From Microbotryum silenes-acaulis (lineage: Eukaryota > Basidiomycota > Microbotryomycetes > Microbotryales > Microbotryaceae), in the NCBI GenBank assembly GCA_003665825.1, contig QPFY01000002.1, positions 2,251,187 through 2,315,186 on the forward strand: a DNA stretch of 64,000 nt, read 5' to 3'. The position numbers were made by a program, and so were the translations under genes. The notes beneath the pieces are model-generated. The model was given only the letters and a program-made list of their open reading frames with translations, was not told the DNA's origin and did not search any database. Shown one piece after another: positions 31,961 to 44,322 of the stretch; position 1 is the first letter of the stretch; each line of letters opens with the position of its first letter.

Positions 31961-33371
31961 CCTTTCCCTCTTTCTCAATCTCCAAAATGTCTCCCAAACA
32001 CGCCAGAATACTGAACCTGTTTTCTCTCGCTCTTTTTGCCATTCCTCCTCATAGGCTTCCGTACTCCCCAGGAGCCTCGGGTTCTTTGCGCCGGCGGGCA
32101 TTGTCGCCCTTGGTTCGAGCTTCTGCCACATCACGATGACACACAGCGAAAGCGGATCCCCTTGGCCCTCTCCTGGACTACGCCGTGAGTTTTCCACTCC
32201 TCTCAAGGGCCGGGTCTGTCTTCTCTTTCGGTCGAGCGACTCCGTGATCTCCTGTTCAAGGCCGGCACAAACTGCCTGCGTGGCTCGCCTCTCCTTGCTT
32301 TGCTGCTCGCTCGGAGTCGCGGCCGCGCGGCGGGTGACTCGGGTACCGAACCGCCATACACATCCACACTCGAGCGAGGTTCCACCCAAAGACATCACCG
32401 TCGTGGGCCTCATGCTCCTTCTTTCCCCAGTATCTGCGGTGATTGGGAACCACCTGCACGTACAACGGGACTCGAGTGTGCGTTCCGAGATTGGGAGTAC
32501 GCCGCAGGGAAGCGAGGCCCCTGCGGAAGGTAGACCCCGCCTCCTGTCTCCAGCTGCGCGCCGGTGTTGTCGGCCACCCGCCCGCGCTGCAGACCGAGGC
32601 GTGTCCAATGGACTGTCACATGCTCCGTGACTTTCCCCGGAAATCTCTGGATTGTGTGTTTTTGTGCGAAGTAGGCCTGTTTCGCAGTTGCAGTCATTGA
32701 ATAGGGGTGATCTGGGGTCGTGCGGTCGCGAGGGGGGGGGCCGACTTTGGTAACCGAAAAGGGGTTTGGAATCCGCGGTGCAGATCCAGCGCAGTTGGGT
32801 ACAAGGGGTATGTGATTGCTGCGGTCGCAGGGGGTTATACCCCTTTGGACCACGTGAATCATTCGGATTGAGCGGGATGTTTGTACCATCGGAGGCCTTG
32901 TTCGACGCGTCTCAAAGAATTAAGGGGCCTCAAGGAGTATGGCGGTCTCAGGGGGGGTCTGAAGTCAAAAGATCGAAGAAGGTTCAACTGTACAACTATA
33001 ATCGGATTCGCCTGTACAACACATGTACCACCACCAACAATTCCTCCATCGTTTCCCGATTCCTTGTGTATTATCTTCAATCTTCCTTTCATTCGTCTCT
33101 GGGAGGGAGCAACCGTGGGTGGGGGGGACTTGAACTCGGATGTATCGGGTTGGTCTGTTCTGCTAGTTACAACGCATCGAGCGGCGGTTGTGGTCATCAT
33201 CGTGCATACTGGGCAGCATCTCCTTTAGTTCCGTAGGGGGTTTTCTCGTCTTGCAAATTAGCGATGAGTTTCATACAAAAAAAAAAAAAAACAAAAAAAA
33301 AAACACTTTAGATCCCTCCCTTGTGGTGCGTGAACCGTGTAACATCAAGGGTCAGTCGCTCTGACTCCATC
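31961..33371. other. LINE 3' flank, repeat copy B and poly(A) run
   Basis: No gene is recognisable. From about 33085 the sequence parallels the repeat at 23470-23697 and ends in a nearly pure A tract at 33276-33303, so it may be the true 3' end of a non-LTR element or of a separate truncated copy. G-rich runs occur near 32732, 32955 and 33120. The stretch 33304-33371 is the 3' flank of the next minus-strand gene. Confidence 0.5.
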
Positions 33372-34439
33372 CTATTGCCACACTGCAGGTGCCATGTCAT
33401 CGGAAGAAGAGCACACCATACGTACCAATGAGCCCATCAATTCCAGCCAATGTTCCCCGTAGTGTTTGTGATCATCGTGTTTCTGAACCAGCGCCTCTTT
33501 CTCGAACCGCGTGCGGAGGCTACGGATCCAAGTCCTCTTCGATTTACCCTTGCTGGACAAGTTCCTTATCACTTCTTCGCGGACCTGATCGAACGTCCTG
33601 GGGTGGCCGGTCCCCTTGAGCCTGTCGAGAAGAAAGTTGCCCATGTCCTCTACCTTATGGGAATAAGAGGCCGACGCAGGCCAGTGTTCCTTGGCCATGA
33701 AGAGCTCGTGATCTCGCGTTCTTTTGACGTTGACGTTGAGGTCGCGTGAAGGTTTCACCGGGGTCGTGCCGCTCTTACGAGGTGCGGCAGGCAATGGACG
33801 AGCGGAAGGAGTGGAAGATGACGACTGTGTAGATTCGTGGGAATATTGAAAACAAGAAGTGAAGACTAAGTCGGCACCGCGACCAAAATAGGCATGAACG
33901 AGTAGTTCTACTCACCGCAAATTCGAGACCGGAACTTGAACTGGTACCGGATCCCGTCGATGACATACTTTCCTGCGACTGGGCATCATCCTACATGTAG
34001 GAAACAATGAGAAAGGTTTCAGCCAATGGTCGAAATATCAGCAAGTGCGTCGCAATGGCAAGTCAATCGAAATATACCGTCGGCAAGCTCTACTGACCTG
34101 GCCGGGAGCCGTTGGTAGTGAAGGTGCCAGTGAGGGGGTAACGGTACCGAGGGTGGGTCTCAACTCGTCGATGACGTTCTCGATGACGAGCGACGCAAAG
34201 CCCTCGACTAAGGGGATGGTGGAAGTGGAAGGCGAGTTGTTGGGCTCGAGGTCTGAGGTAGAAGGCGAGCTTGGGACCGAGCTCGAGGTCGAGGTCGAAG
34301 TTGGGGCTTTGACATGGCCAAGGTCCGAGGAGGTGACAGTCGGAGAGGCTACGTGCACAGGCTCGGCGGGATCTGCTATTCTTGGGGCGATTGGACGAGA
34401 CCTGAGAGCCATTTGGTGGGAACGGGGACCTGGGGCCAT
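33372..34439 (-). CDS. Hypothetical protein, three exons
   Basis: Exons 34439-34098, 33990-33916 and 33824-33372 join in phase 0 across two GT...AG introns to give about 289 aa. Residues 1-150 are Ser/Thr/Pro-rich and disordered. The last 110 residues are a charged globular part (KRTRDHELFMAKEHWPASASYSHKVEDMGNFLLDRLKG ... RTWIRSLRTRFEKEALVQKHDDHKHYGEHWLELMG) rich in Trp, His and Lys/Arg, with no domain I recognise. It lies next to the LINE tail and repeats, so it could be a lineage-specific gene or part of an unrecognised element. The consistent splicing argues for a real gene. Confidence 0.5.
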
Positions 34440-36679
34440 ACTCGTAAATTCGAATAGGTTCAACAGATTGGTGGAAGCTCAAGAGGTGCGGCCACCACGC
34501 GAGCGCCGGAGATGATTGGGGCCCATGCGCAAGGAGCCTCGGAAAAGCGAGTCGACCGCAACCGCGGGCGCGCCGAGCGAAGCCGAAGCTGGAGACGTGG
34601 CTTCGTGTGGGGCACGAGGAGCACGAGGAAGTTGAAACGATATCACATTTTGAAATGGCGGGAAACTAAGCAGTGTCAACGCAAACTCAATTCATATTGG
34701 CTGAGGTCGATGTACCACAAAAAAAAAAGCCTATGATTGAGGGAGATCAAGGCGAAGCTTTCAGCATACTGCCGAGAGCATGGGTGGAAGAGCCCCGTGC
34801 GCAGTAGAAAATTTCACCGGCCTATTTTGACTACGACGCCGACGTAGGGCAAGCGTACCAACGGGTAGAACAATGTCCATATCGAAAGTTTGTGTCTACA
34901 GCCAGGTAGTGCTCGCATCATTATGGCTCTGTCTTCGCAATCTGAGGGTCCCAAGACAGGGGTAAAGAGAGGTTCGCGAATTGAACGTCAAGGAGCGATA
35001 TGTGACGACAGCATGCTCTTTCAACAGCCATCAAACACTACATCTTTTGGACGCGCTGGAGTTCCTTCATCATGTCCCCTGCCACTATCGCGGTGACCCA
35101 CCGACGGCGTGCGCCGCCGGCCCGGCGTGGGCCCGACAACCCCTCGCAATCCCCACTTCCCATTAGTCTGCTTCCCAACGACGCCCACAGCTATCCGACA
35201 CCACCTTGTGATCTCGAGTGCCCCAACAATGACCTGTCACAGGCGTCGCAACAGTCGCATCGATTCGTCCAGAGCAGAACGTGTTATCTTTCGCCGATGG
35301 CGACGATGAGGATTGCGGGCAGAGCGGCGACAATCGAGCCCCATGATAGAGCAGCTGCTACACGACGCCTGTGACTGTTTCGCTCGAACCGAGTAGGTAA
35401 GGTGGGCATGCTGTAGGAAGACCAGATCGCGGTCAGAATTTGGCACGACGTCGACCAGCCGGAGGGAGAGCCCGGGCTTGCTTACATGGAACAGCCCAAC
35501 TGTCATCGCTGTCGTTCGAATCGCTCCGCCGCCCGAAAGACCGCCTTTGAGTCGCTGATGTGACATTTCTACACGCTCTTCGTTGGTGGGAAGGCGCACG
35601 CGTAGGGTCCAAGACGCAGGGTGACGATGAACTGCGGTCGATGCGAGTACAGTGGGTGAATGCTCCCCCGCAAAACGAAGGCGGCAACAATGAAGGCTCG
35701 GCCTTGACTCGTCGGTTCCGGTCTGGTGTCTGCCCGGGTGTTTGCCCCGGCGAGAGCGAACATGCGCAGCGGGACGTGGTCGAACGCGTCGAAGGCTTGG
35801 TTCAGATCGAGAGGCCCACCAGGGCGAGGCGTGAGCGGAGACCACAGGTGGTTGCGTGTCACATGTGGGATCTGGAAATCTGGAAATCTGACGCAACGCT
35901 AGGTGTCAGCTACCAAAGATAGCGCGGTGCGACCGCGTCAACACAGCGGCAAGCGTGGACAAGCGTGTTGAAACGAGCAGCCTGACAGGGCGCCGCTGCA
36001 ACCCCCCTGGCACGCACCACACAGGGTGTGGCCCCAAAGCGCGACGGATCGACGAATGAGAAATTGCGGACGACCGGGTGTGCCATGTCAGCAGCGGATC
36101 GTCATGGATTGAGACGAATCTGTCGCAGAACAGAACGGACCGGCACCCGGCCGCGGCGGGGCCGACGCGAAGTCGAGAACGTTGGAGAGCACTGCACTGC
36201 TGCCGGCCACAGGGGTCGTCCTCAATTGTTCGGACCGATGAAACGACGAAGGACGAGGGTACCTGCCACGCGGATTGAACGCTCACTGCAGAGGATGGGC
36301 GTCCGAACATGTGGCTCAGAGTCAAACAAAGCAAGGTGAACCAAGCTCGTACCAAGACCCGCATCGCCGCAAACTCAAGAGGATGCTGTCCGGTCACGAG
36401 GGTGCGCCGGTGCGGGTGCGGTCCTAGGGTGCGAGTGGACAAATCGGGACCCATTTCAGCCACATTCGGCTTGGTCCGGCAGGGTTTGCCGACCCTCAAG
36501 AACGTGCGGGAGCGCGCGCGATCACCTCAGGCGTACCTACCGCTATTTGTTAACTTCTTGGCTGGTTGAACGAAGCGTCTGAGTGCGCGCGTCTCTTGCC
36601 TCCCCCGCCGCGTCGCGTCGTCTGTGCGGGGTGCCATCATCGTCATTGTCCTACATTCTCGGCACAGCTGGCTTCGGCT
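34440..36679. other. Long gene-poor region
   Basis: Only short, uncharacteristic open frames occur on both strands. I recognise no protein family, RNA gene or terminal repeat. The base composition resembles the neighbouring repeats, so it is probably decayed intergenic or transposon sequence. Confidence 0.35.
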
Positions 36680-37645
36680 AAATGTATCTAGACGATCCGG
36701 ATATCGATCTCCTTGGCGGTGAGTTTGAGCGAATGGCACCCCTCTTTGACTCGAGGATGTCTGAGCTTCTCCGAGTCGTCTTCAGCTTCGACAAACCAGA
36801 CACCCGAATACAGCTTTCGTAGTCGATATACCGGCCAATGGTGGGTGCCAAGCTTGTGGCTTTGTTTTGAGCAAAGCTGGTTGATGTCGTCCCTTTCAGC
36901 TAGCAAACCCTGGCATTTCGAGTCCGAGGACGCTGAGCCGCTTTCGTACCTCGCTGAACTAGATCGGTCCCTCAATGGGATCCGCACCAAAACGTGCTGC
37001 TCTTGGTCTTGACAATGCTGCTGCACTGTAAGTTGAGTGCCTTGAGACCTGTACCAGCCTCCTCCGAGCTGATAACTCATCTCTTCCCATTCTAGGCTTG
37101 CCATTCAGCGTTCAGCAGGCGTATGACGAGGCCGATGCTCAAGCAGAGGAACGTGTAAGGCGCCGCTCCGCTTCCGCCTCACGACGACCTCGAGCCACCC
37201 GGCCTCACGCTTGCCCTCGCGCGCGGCGGCGCCGCGTCTCTTGACCTTAGTCCTTTTAGTAGTCTTTCTTCGCCTGCGAATACACCGTTTGATCCTTTCT
37301 GTTTGGATTCGGAATCAGTGAGGCTCGAGAGCAATCTCGTGCCTTTCGAACGCTTGCTGCTCGACGCCATTGAGACAGCAAATGAAAGCTTGCCGGGTCG
37401 TGTAGGTTCATTTAAGCAGCAATTGTCTTCGTACAGCTACACTAAGCGGAACCAGAACTCTTTCACAGGCTCAAATTCTTCGGCGCGCATCCCTTCTGCG
37501 TCACGACTCTCGTCAGCTTGCGCTTGATCTGAAAAGCTTGATCCAGCACCGTCAGGCCCGTCAATGTGCGCCCACCTCAGAGCAATCCTACTCCAGAGAA
37601 GGCACGGCGCGTGCCCAGGATTTCGATCCCACATCAACAGCACAA
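36680..37645 (+). pseudogene. Degenerate coding-like stretch
   Basis: Fragments in shifting frames look protein-like: DDPDIDLLGGEFERMAP near 36690, LPFSVQQAYDEADAQAEERVRRR near 37100, then LTLALARGGAASLDLSPFSSLSSPANTPFDPFCLDSESVRLESNLVPFERLLLDAIETANESLPG near 37205-37400, and a helical Gln/Arg-rich piece to 37640. Splice-like GT and AG sites occur between some of them. I cannot connect the pieces convincingly or name a family. They may be a multi-exon gene with unrecognised introns or a decayed gene. Confidence 0.3.
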
Positions 37646-37949
37646 AAAAGTGATGCAAGATAGTCCGAGCATGATGACGTGCACTCCAGAGTCCTCCGAG
37701 GCTTAGTGCAATCAATGGGTGCAGCCCGTCTCGAAGCTGTGTCAGGAGTTGCGAGGTCCATTCGTTGGACAGGACAAGGGACCTTCAGTCGCTTTTCAAC
37801 CGCGAACGAGATGGACAACATAGGATACATCAAAGACGGACGTAAGGAAGTGAGCTACAAATGTCTGTTCTGCACATATGGCCCAGAGAGTGCTCATCAA
37901 TTATACTCATTCTTGCCCAGGTACGGATGCAATTGCGAGCAGGGCAGTA
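37646..37949. other. Intergenic region
   Basis: Nothing recognisable. It may belong to the ruined 3' half of the mannosyltransferase pseudogene on the minus strand or to the degenerate stretch on the plus strand. Confidence 0.3.
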
Positions 37950-38705
37950 CGCGGCATTCGCCAGAATCCCAACGTTTGGTCTGACCGATGGAGATCTCAC
38001 GTCAGCTGCCATCCGTCGATACGGTTGACTGCCGCCGTAGAGGATCTTCTCTTCAACCATTGCCTGACGCGCCTTGGCCGCTTTCATCTGATCGATCCAG
38101 CTCGGCCCACTGATCGCTCGGAACCTGACCATAGCTACATGTCCCACTTGCGAGGAGCGAGGTGAATTTATTGAATTCGTCTGTGAAGGGCTCGTTGTTG
38201 AGGAAAACGTAGGGATAGTGGAAGTTTTTGTTGAACCGATCTGCTCGAAAGAAAAGTGATGGTCGACTGTCAGCAAATCTAGTGCTTGGAATGAAGGATG
38301 GCTTCATTGCTCTCAAAAATGAAAGAGCGTCGAACCCACCTTCAGTCTGTCGGATGCTGCCTACAATCTTCCATAGATCCATCTTCCATAGATCCGAGTT
38401 GCGAGCGAGGATGACGAACGTGATCGCATTGAGCTCGGGGTCAAGCGACTCAAACGGCGCGAGTCCGGTACCGCCGACACTTGTCAAGTCATCTAGATTT
38501 GTTGTCGGAGAGTCGTGCCATGATGAAGGGGAGCCATCTGATGCTAGACCACTTTTGGATGCGATGGCTTCGAGGGAGGCGCTGGCGGCGTAGCTCGGGG
38601 ACATGAACAGTGCGAGCCAGTGCAATCCGACCAGTGCGAGCAAGCCCACGAGGAGGTATCGGACGATGGGTATTCGTAAAGATCTCGGAAGGTGATATGA
38701 AGATG
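37950..38705 (-). pseudogene. Truncated KTR/KRE2-type alpha-1,2-mannosyltransferase (GT15)
   Basis: Reading from 38705 downward, a type II anchor (IPIVRYLLVGLLALVGLHWLALFM) precedes NAITFVILARNSDLW. After an intron (38339-38241) comes DRFNKNFHYPYVFLNNEPFTDEF followed by GTCSYGQVPSDQW. These are signature blocks of fungal GT15 Golgi mannosyltransferases, which extend N- and O-glycans. Near 38105 the frame shifts by one base: the continuation SWIDQMKAAKARQAMVEEKILYGGSQPYRRM is in another frame. The protein is then lost just where MCRFxSG is expected. The catalytic C-terminal half is missing and no proper start is visible. It is a dead fragment among repeats. Confidence 0.75.
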
Positions 38706-39294
38706 AAGATGATGTCGCGCCTCCTTATTCGACTCCTCGTTCGGAACTCGCGACTACGCAGAGGAACCCCATCGTCAGCTTGGGCAACAGCTCGGCGTGA
38801 GCGACGGTCGCCAAACAGCATGACTTACGACGTTGATAGTCGAACGCATCCAGTGGCGAACTGAAACGTCCTGGCGGGTACGCCATTGACTATAGACCGG
38901 GATATCCTCTGATTTCCTGGACGATCCGGTGCTCGACTCGCAGAACCCCGGGCAGGCGCCGTCCCCGCTGCGGACTCCGAAGTGAGCTCGGTCCGGAAGG
39001 AGAGTACGTTGAGCTTGTTCGACGGAGCTCTCCTACGCCCCTAGGGACTAGAATTCAATCGATCGAGAAGATGAATGGGTTGCCAGGCGCAGCAGTAGAC
39101 GGGCACAAGCCAAACCTCGAATGCGCTCGTTTCTGGGAGAGAAGCCGCGAGGGGACTCGAGGAGACTCGAGGTGGATGACAGTGTATTCAGGCAAGGCAC
39201 CGAAGCTTTTTGATGGCCGCAAGGTCTCTCAACAATTGCGAATGATCTCAAAATGGAACAAAAGAGGAAGATATTATGAAGAACCAATGAACAT
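38706..39294. other. Intergenic region
   Basis: No gene seen. The left edge may hold the lost 5' exon of the mannosyltransferase pseudogene. The right edge is the 3' flank of the kinase gene ending at 39295. Confidence 0.35.
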
Positions 39295-41866
39295 CTACGA
39301 GCGAGACTGATATCCAAGGATCTCTCTCATCTTGGTCTGCATCATCGCTATCATTGCTTTGGTCCTCACAATGCCGTCCGGACTCTGGGGAAAGTCAGGC
39401 AGTTTGAGGGTGAGCATGTTGACCAATCGGCATTCCCGCGGACTGAGCTTGTGCAGAGCTTCCAGAAGATATCGGCGTCGTGGACTACGATCAAGGACGC
39501 TGCCCCACAGATCCAGGCGTGCATTGAACAGCTGCTTCCAGCCCGGTAGCGCGCAGGTCGACGCTAGATAGAGCGGCTTCCATGCTTCCCAAGTTTGCGG
39601 GCTCAAAAACTCGGCAAATGAGCCCACGACTTGCACGAACCAGTAGACCGCGGATTCGAGGTCGTCCTGAAGACTGCGAAACGCCAGAGTCCTTTCCCGA
39701 CCCATGAGGAGCCAGAGGAGCACGTCCGAAGGTGCCGTGTCGAGGGTGACTCTGACGGACCCACAATCCTCGGCAACGTTGCGAACCCGTACACCCGGCG
39801 GCGCAACGATGCCCGAGTCCCAGTCGACCAGAACAAGGTGTCCTCGGTGGTGGAGGATGTTGCCGAGCGACAAGTCGCGATGATGGATACCGAGATCGTA
39901 GAGAATCGGCAGCAATGTAAAAAGCCGGTCCAAGACATGGAAGGCGTCGCTCAACGGGTGGCGACAATGTCGGTGCCCGTGGACCCGGGTAGGTAGAGGA
40001 GTGGGGTTGCGAAGAATGAGGAGGTCCAGCTTGCGTCGTCGCACTCGCTGATAAGCATCTTGCCCGTCTCGAAGCACTGGCAAGTCTTTGTCCTGTATTT
40101 GCGAATAATGAAGGCCGAACGACTTCAGCTTTTCGAGAAGAGCGATGTGGTTGAAGATCAGTGACGACTCTTCCTGCGACGCGATGTATGCGCAACGCTC
40201 CTCAATCTTTTGCAGCACGTTCGCCTCGTGACCAACATAGTTGAGCGTATTGTATTGAATCTTGAGCACAAAGGACGGTGTGGAGTTTGACGGCGAAGAT
40301 GCCGAGCCCGCCGGCGCGATCAAGCTTGGTCGGGTCAGCTGCAAAACGACCGTGCTGCGGCTGAAGATGGACCCGCCGTCCGTGAGTGTGGGGTGGACGA
40401 GCTCGATGGGTTCCTCGTCGATGAACTCGACGGTGCGGCCAACGAGAGGAGCTCCTTCTTCAAGCTCAGGCGGACGAAGGCAAGAAGCCAAAAATGACGC
40501 TGGGGTGATGCCGATTTGGGAATGGCATGCGTAGCGGAAGAGCGGGTTGAACCCTGCCGAGTAGACATCCAGGCCAAACAGAATGGAAAGGACGACCCCC
40601 AACTCGCCAAAGCGCTCACCCCAGCAATCCGCGATGGTCGCGATCCGACACGCCTCATGGTCGAGCACGACAAGGTAAGCCTTGGTATCGGTGATGGCCA
40701 GGCCCGGCGCATACACGCGGGTCGGTTGACTGAGTGCATGCTGCGCCAAGTCGAGAACGAGGTCGACGAGGGGAGACGAGACGCACGCGGTTCGCTTGGC
40801 ATGGGCCCCCTGCGGAGGCACGCCGAAACGAATTGGGACAAGCATGCCACGTGCGGCAGGCCCTTTCTTCTTCACGGCCATCTGCTCACAGCACGTCAGG
40901 AAATGGTGAGGTTGAGAGCGTTTAAAATCCTTGTGGCGTGCACCTTCTTGAGTCAATCGAGGGTGTTCCTGCGCTTGTGCAATCGCCAAACTCTTTTGTT
41001 GTCCTTCACCGGAAGTCGCCTAGTTCGAAAATCGCATAGCGAGCGCAGCATTCAGCATCGTCGTTTGCCACGCATAATCTGGATAGCCCTGGCCAAAGGA
41101 TACTTACAAATTTCGCAAGTGGCCACACCCAATCTGCCTTCGTTTGGCTCGCGGGTCGTTGGCAGTCGCGTCTGAAGTCGTTCCTCAGCCTGCCCAGGAC
41201 ACGCTTGGGGCGCTTCTGAACTTCTTGCACGCGTGCCTTGAACCGGGCTTGCTCGGTGCCAAAAACCGAGTACAACAGGTCGGAGGTGTTGCACATCACG
41301 ATACGGGGGACGATCTCGTCTTCGAGGAAGCATTGGTCGTCTTCGCGGTCCAGCGCAGGCGAAATGAGAGCTTCGACCACACTTTCGCGCGCCGCATTGC
41401 TCGCGGTCGCAGGCATCATCTGCGGGTGATTGAAATGGTCACGCTCGTCACGATGATGGTGGGAGGAGTGGGCGCCGCTTGCCGTCGTCGGACAGCGCGC
41501 CATGCTCGGCGACGACGGAGAGCGTGGGACCTCGTCGTCGGCCTGAGCCTTGCCGCGATCTTGGCGCACGTTCGACTGCGATGGTGAGTGCGACGACGAA
41601 CGCGACGACGAACGCGACGACGAGCGTGACGACGAGCGCGACGACGAGCGCGACGACGACGAACAGAAGGACCCGGATGATAGCGAAAGTGCTGCTGGCG
41701 CGGGCGGGCGCGAGCGCGGGGACGATGACGATCGAGGCGAATGCGAGGGTGCGGGCGACGGCGGGACCCATAACGGTGGTGACTGTTGCAGGTAGAAGAC
41801 GACTGAGAGGCTTTGGTCAGCGCGTGAGCAACACCAGACCGATTGAGACTTTATTTTCACTTGCAT
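39295..41866 (-). CDS. FunK1-type fungal protein kinase
   Basis: Exons 41866-41108 and 40881-39295 join in phase 0 across an intron with a strong GTAAGT donor, giving about 781 aa. The first exon encodes a Ser/Arg-repeat region and a globular segment (DLLYSVFGTEQARFKARVQEV ... DWVWPLAKF). The second contains ADCWGERFGELGVVLSILFGLDVYSAGFNPLFRY and then the kinase core. HHRDLSLGNIL is the catalytic loop, LVLVDWDSGIV the metal-binding loop, and LQDDLESAVYWFVQVV the late helix, as in FunK1 (PF17667). Unlike its relative at 24023-25744, the catalytic residues are intact. FunK1 kinases are expanded in basidiomycetes with largely unknown targets. It ends near a foldback element. Confidence 0.75.
41590..41665. 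repeat. 12-bp tandem repeat encoding Ser/Arg repeats
   Basis: About six imperfect copies of ACGACGAGCGCG-like units lie in the first exon of the FunK1 kinase and encode (SSRS)n on the minus strand. This gives the kinase an SR-type N-terminal tail and is a likely site of length variation. Confidence 0.85.
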
Positions 41867-41907
41867 CTGGCTGTATAGGGTGCTCGTGATCGAATGCGCT
41901 GCGTGGA

Positions 41908-42078
41908 CATCAGCAAAATGGGCACTCGGTGCGCACCGCTTAAAGGCGCTTCAGCCCCGCTTAAGGACGCTTAACAAGACGCGGGGCTTAAGGACGTCTT
42001 GTTAAGCGTCCTTAAGCGTCCTTAAGCGGGGCTGAAGCGCCTTTAAGCGGTGCGCGCCGAGTGCCCATTTTGCTGATG
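41908..42078. mobile_element. Foldback/MITE-like element 2
   Basis: This 171-bp near-perfect palindrome has CATCAGCAAAATGGGCAC ends and GCTTAA-rich arms. The centre is nearly identical to that of element 1, but with fewer GCTTAAGGAC units per arm. The dinucleotide GA flanks both sides (41906-41907 and 42079-42080). One end reads CGGTGCGCAC and the other, reverse-complemented, CGGCGCGCAC, a single arm difference. Confidence 0.85.
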
Positions 42079-42080
42079 GA

Positions 42081-44322
42081 GCCTCAACGCTTGTTGGCCA
42101 ACACGCTTGGAATGGGCGCTTGCTGGGTGGGGAGGCTAAGTCCCATGGAGGACTGGGACGAGGGCGACCCCTACCACCTTGCTTCGCTGGCATCGTCAAT
42201 TCGAGCGCTGCAGCGATGCAGCGAGCTAGTGAGGAAGTGAGGAAGCGATGAAGCGATGAGAGAGGTCGCGTTTTTGGTGCTTGGTGTTTGGTTGATGGAA
42301 GACCCGAAAGCCCGGCCTGACGCGCGTAGCGCCCGACTGGACAAATGTTGGGGTGAGAGATCGCAAGATGAGGGAGTGCGAGGGTAGTACCCGAGATGTT
42401 CGTCGCGTCAGACGTGAACAGGTTGCGCGTGACGGGGACCGGCGCGCTCCTAGCTCATCAGCTCGATCTTCTGGCCCTCAAAATGACTCCGAGCCATGGA
42501 CGGGCAACACAAGTAATGGGTCGTTCGGACTCAGAGTAGTACGAGCAGATGCGTTAAAATACGAGTGTCATTTTGCAACCACCAAGAACACTGCTTTGCT
42601 CATTGTTGCTGCTACAAATCAGGTCGACTTGGTGACCTCGGGTGACCGAGGGGGCTCCTTTTTCGGAAGACCGCAGGGACGGGGCAGCTGCGATGCTGAG
42701 CGGCGGCGGCGCGGGCTGGCGTCATTGGTACCGATGACGCAAGCTAGTAGAGCTTGACCTCGATTCGCTTGATAAGCGCCAAGCCTGGCCTCAGGGCGAG
42801 TATAAAAGCGCCCCGCCCCTCTCACCTCTCTCTCTCTCCTTCCTTCCTCGTTGATGAGTACCTCTCACATGGCTCCTCCACCACTGGGCCGTAACCGACT
42901 AGCGCATCGACGCAGCACCGAGGCGGTAGGTGGTGGAAGTCGGCAGTAGTGTACCATCAGCCACCGTGAGTTCACCCCTCCCACTCGTTGCAAGTACCAC
43001 CGTCGCTGACTTGGGCACTGCCCTCTGGTCTTGACTCGGATCGTCACCAGCCTCCGATCACGCTCTTGATCGAAGAGGGGCCCACGGCAGTCCTGGTCGT
43101 CTTGCGAGGTAAAAAGTTTGGGAGAGGTTTTTGGTTGTCACTGTATCGGGTCAGTCCCGCTTGTGGCCACCTCCGAGCATGCACCGCCACCGCCACCGCA
43201 GCTGCCATCATCGGCCGGACCCGACCTCGTACGACGGACTTGGGCTGACCTTGCTCTCACCTTCACCTTTGCATGCCCGTTCATCTTCATCCACCTTCAC
43301 ATCACACCACCTTCAAACCACATCACACCATCTCCACCTCCATCACCATCCTCACCTCCACATCCGATTCTCGTCTTCACCCTTCACCCTCGCCCCTTCA
43401 CCCTCGCCATCACGTTCGCTTCCACCTCGAATCACCACCTCCACCTTGATCCCTTGCCTCACCTCTACGTCTGTTCCTCCCCATTGCACCTCCACCTTCG
43501 ACGTGCCCTCATTTCATGCTGCTCTTTCTTTGACCTTGATCTTGACCGTCAACCTCGCCTTCACCACACCGTCAACCTCTTGCTTACGTCATCCACCTCC
43601 ACTTCCACCTTTGCCTCCACCTCGGGATTTGGCGTTACAGGGGGTTTCCTTGTCCGCCAATCGGCAGTGCAAGACGTCATGACCGGTATTAATGATGAAT
43701 CAACAACTTTGTCCACAAAAAGTGAGTTTTATGCACACCAAGTGTGACTGCCTACCAGTAGTTCCGTCTGCTCGAACGTAAAGTTGCGAGCTGCTGCTAA
43801 CATGGTCACCCCCGGCCAACAGCTGCTTCAACTGGCAATGCGGCGGGACAGGTCAGACTCGAGGATGGGGATGATGGAGAGGAAGTGGGGATGTGTGGGG
43901 TTTCGCTGTGGTTTTTCATTAGTCTTTTAATCACGTGCACGTATCAGGCCGCGCTGCACAGCGACTCCGACGATCGTCCTCTTCTTTGTTTTCTCATTGT
44001 TTGAGTAGAACAGAGTCCGAGGATTAACCGTACTGGAATGTTCGAATAGTGGGGTGAGAACCCTGTGCGTCGTTGTTGGGTTTATCGGGTAGTAGGGGCA
44101 GACCGTGAAAAACCAGTCAGGGTGTTTTTGAGCAAAGCAAAAAGTTCGAGCCTCTCCTTGTTGTCCCTTCTTTCACAGCTCGGTCAACAAGGCACATTCG
44201 GAAAAAATTGCCTCGGTCGAGCTGGCGGCGGCACCACCCCGAAGTGGGGGTGGGCGTCGCCTCTTCGCGAGCTGCTCCTGCTTCCTCTTCCGCCCCCACG
44301 CCCCCACGCACGCTCCAAGGCT
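42081..44322. other. Gene-poor region with a possible promoter and low-complexity DNA
   Basis: No conserved gene. A TATAAAA box at 42801-42807 is followed by a CT-rich leader and an ATG at 42854, whose frame (MSTSHMAPPPLGRNRLAHRRSTEA) runs into a GTAGGT donor. This could be a small gene start, but I cannot find its continuation. From about 43260 to 43625 the plus strand is C/T-rich with many CCACCTTC and CACCTTCA units (purine-rich on the other strand). Its open frames are low complexity and not credible. Confidence 0.4.

Noticed and set aside
43118..43747. 209-aa plus-strand open frame
   Set aside because: It is C/T low-complexity DNA giving Pro/Ser/Leu/His repeats in several frames. No conserved block.
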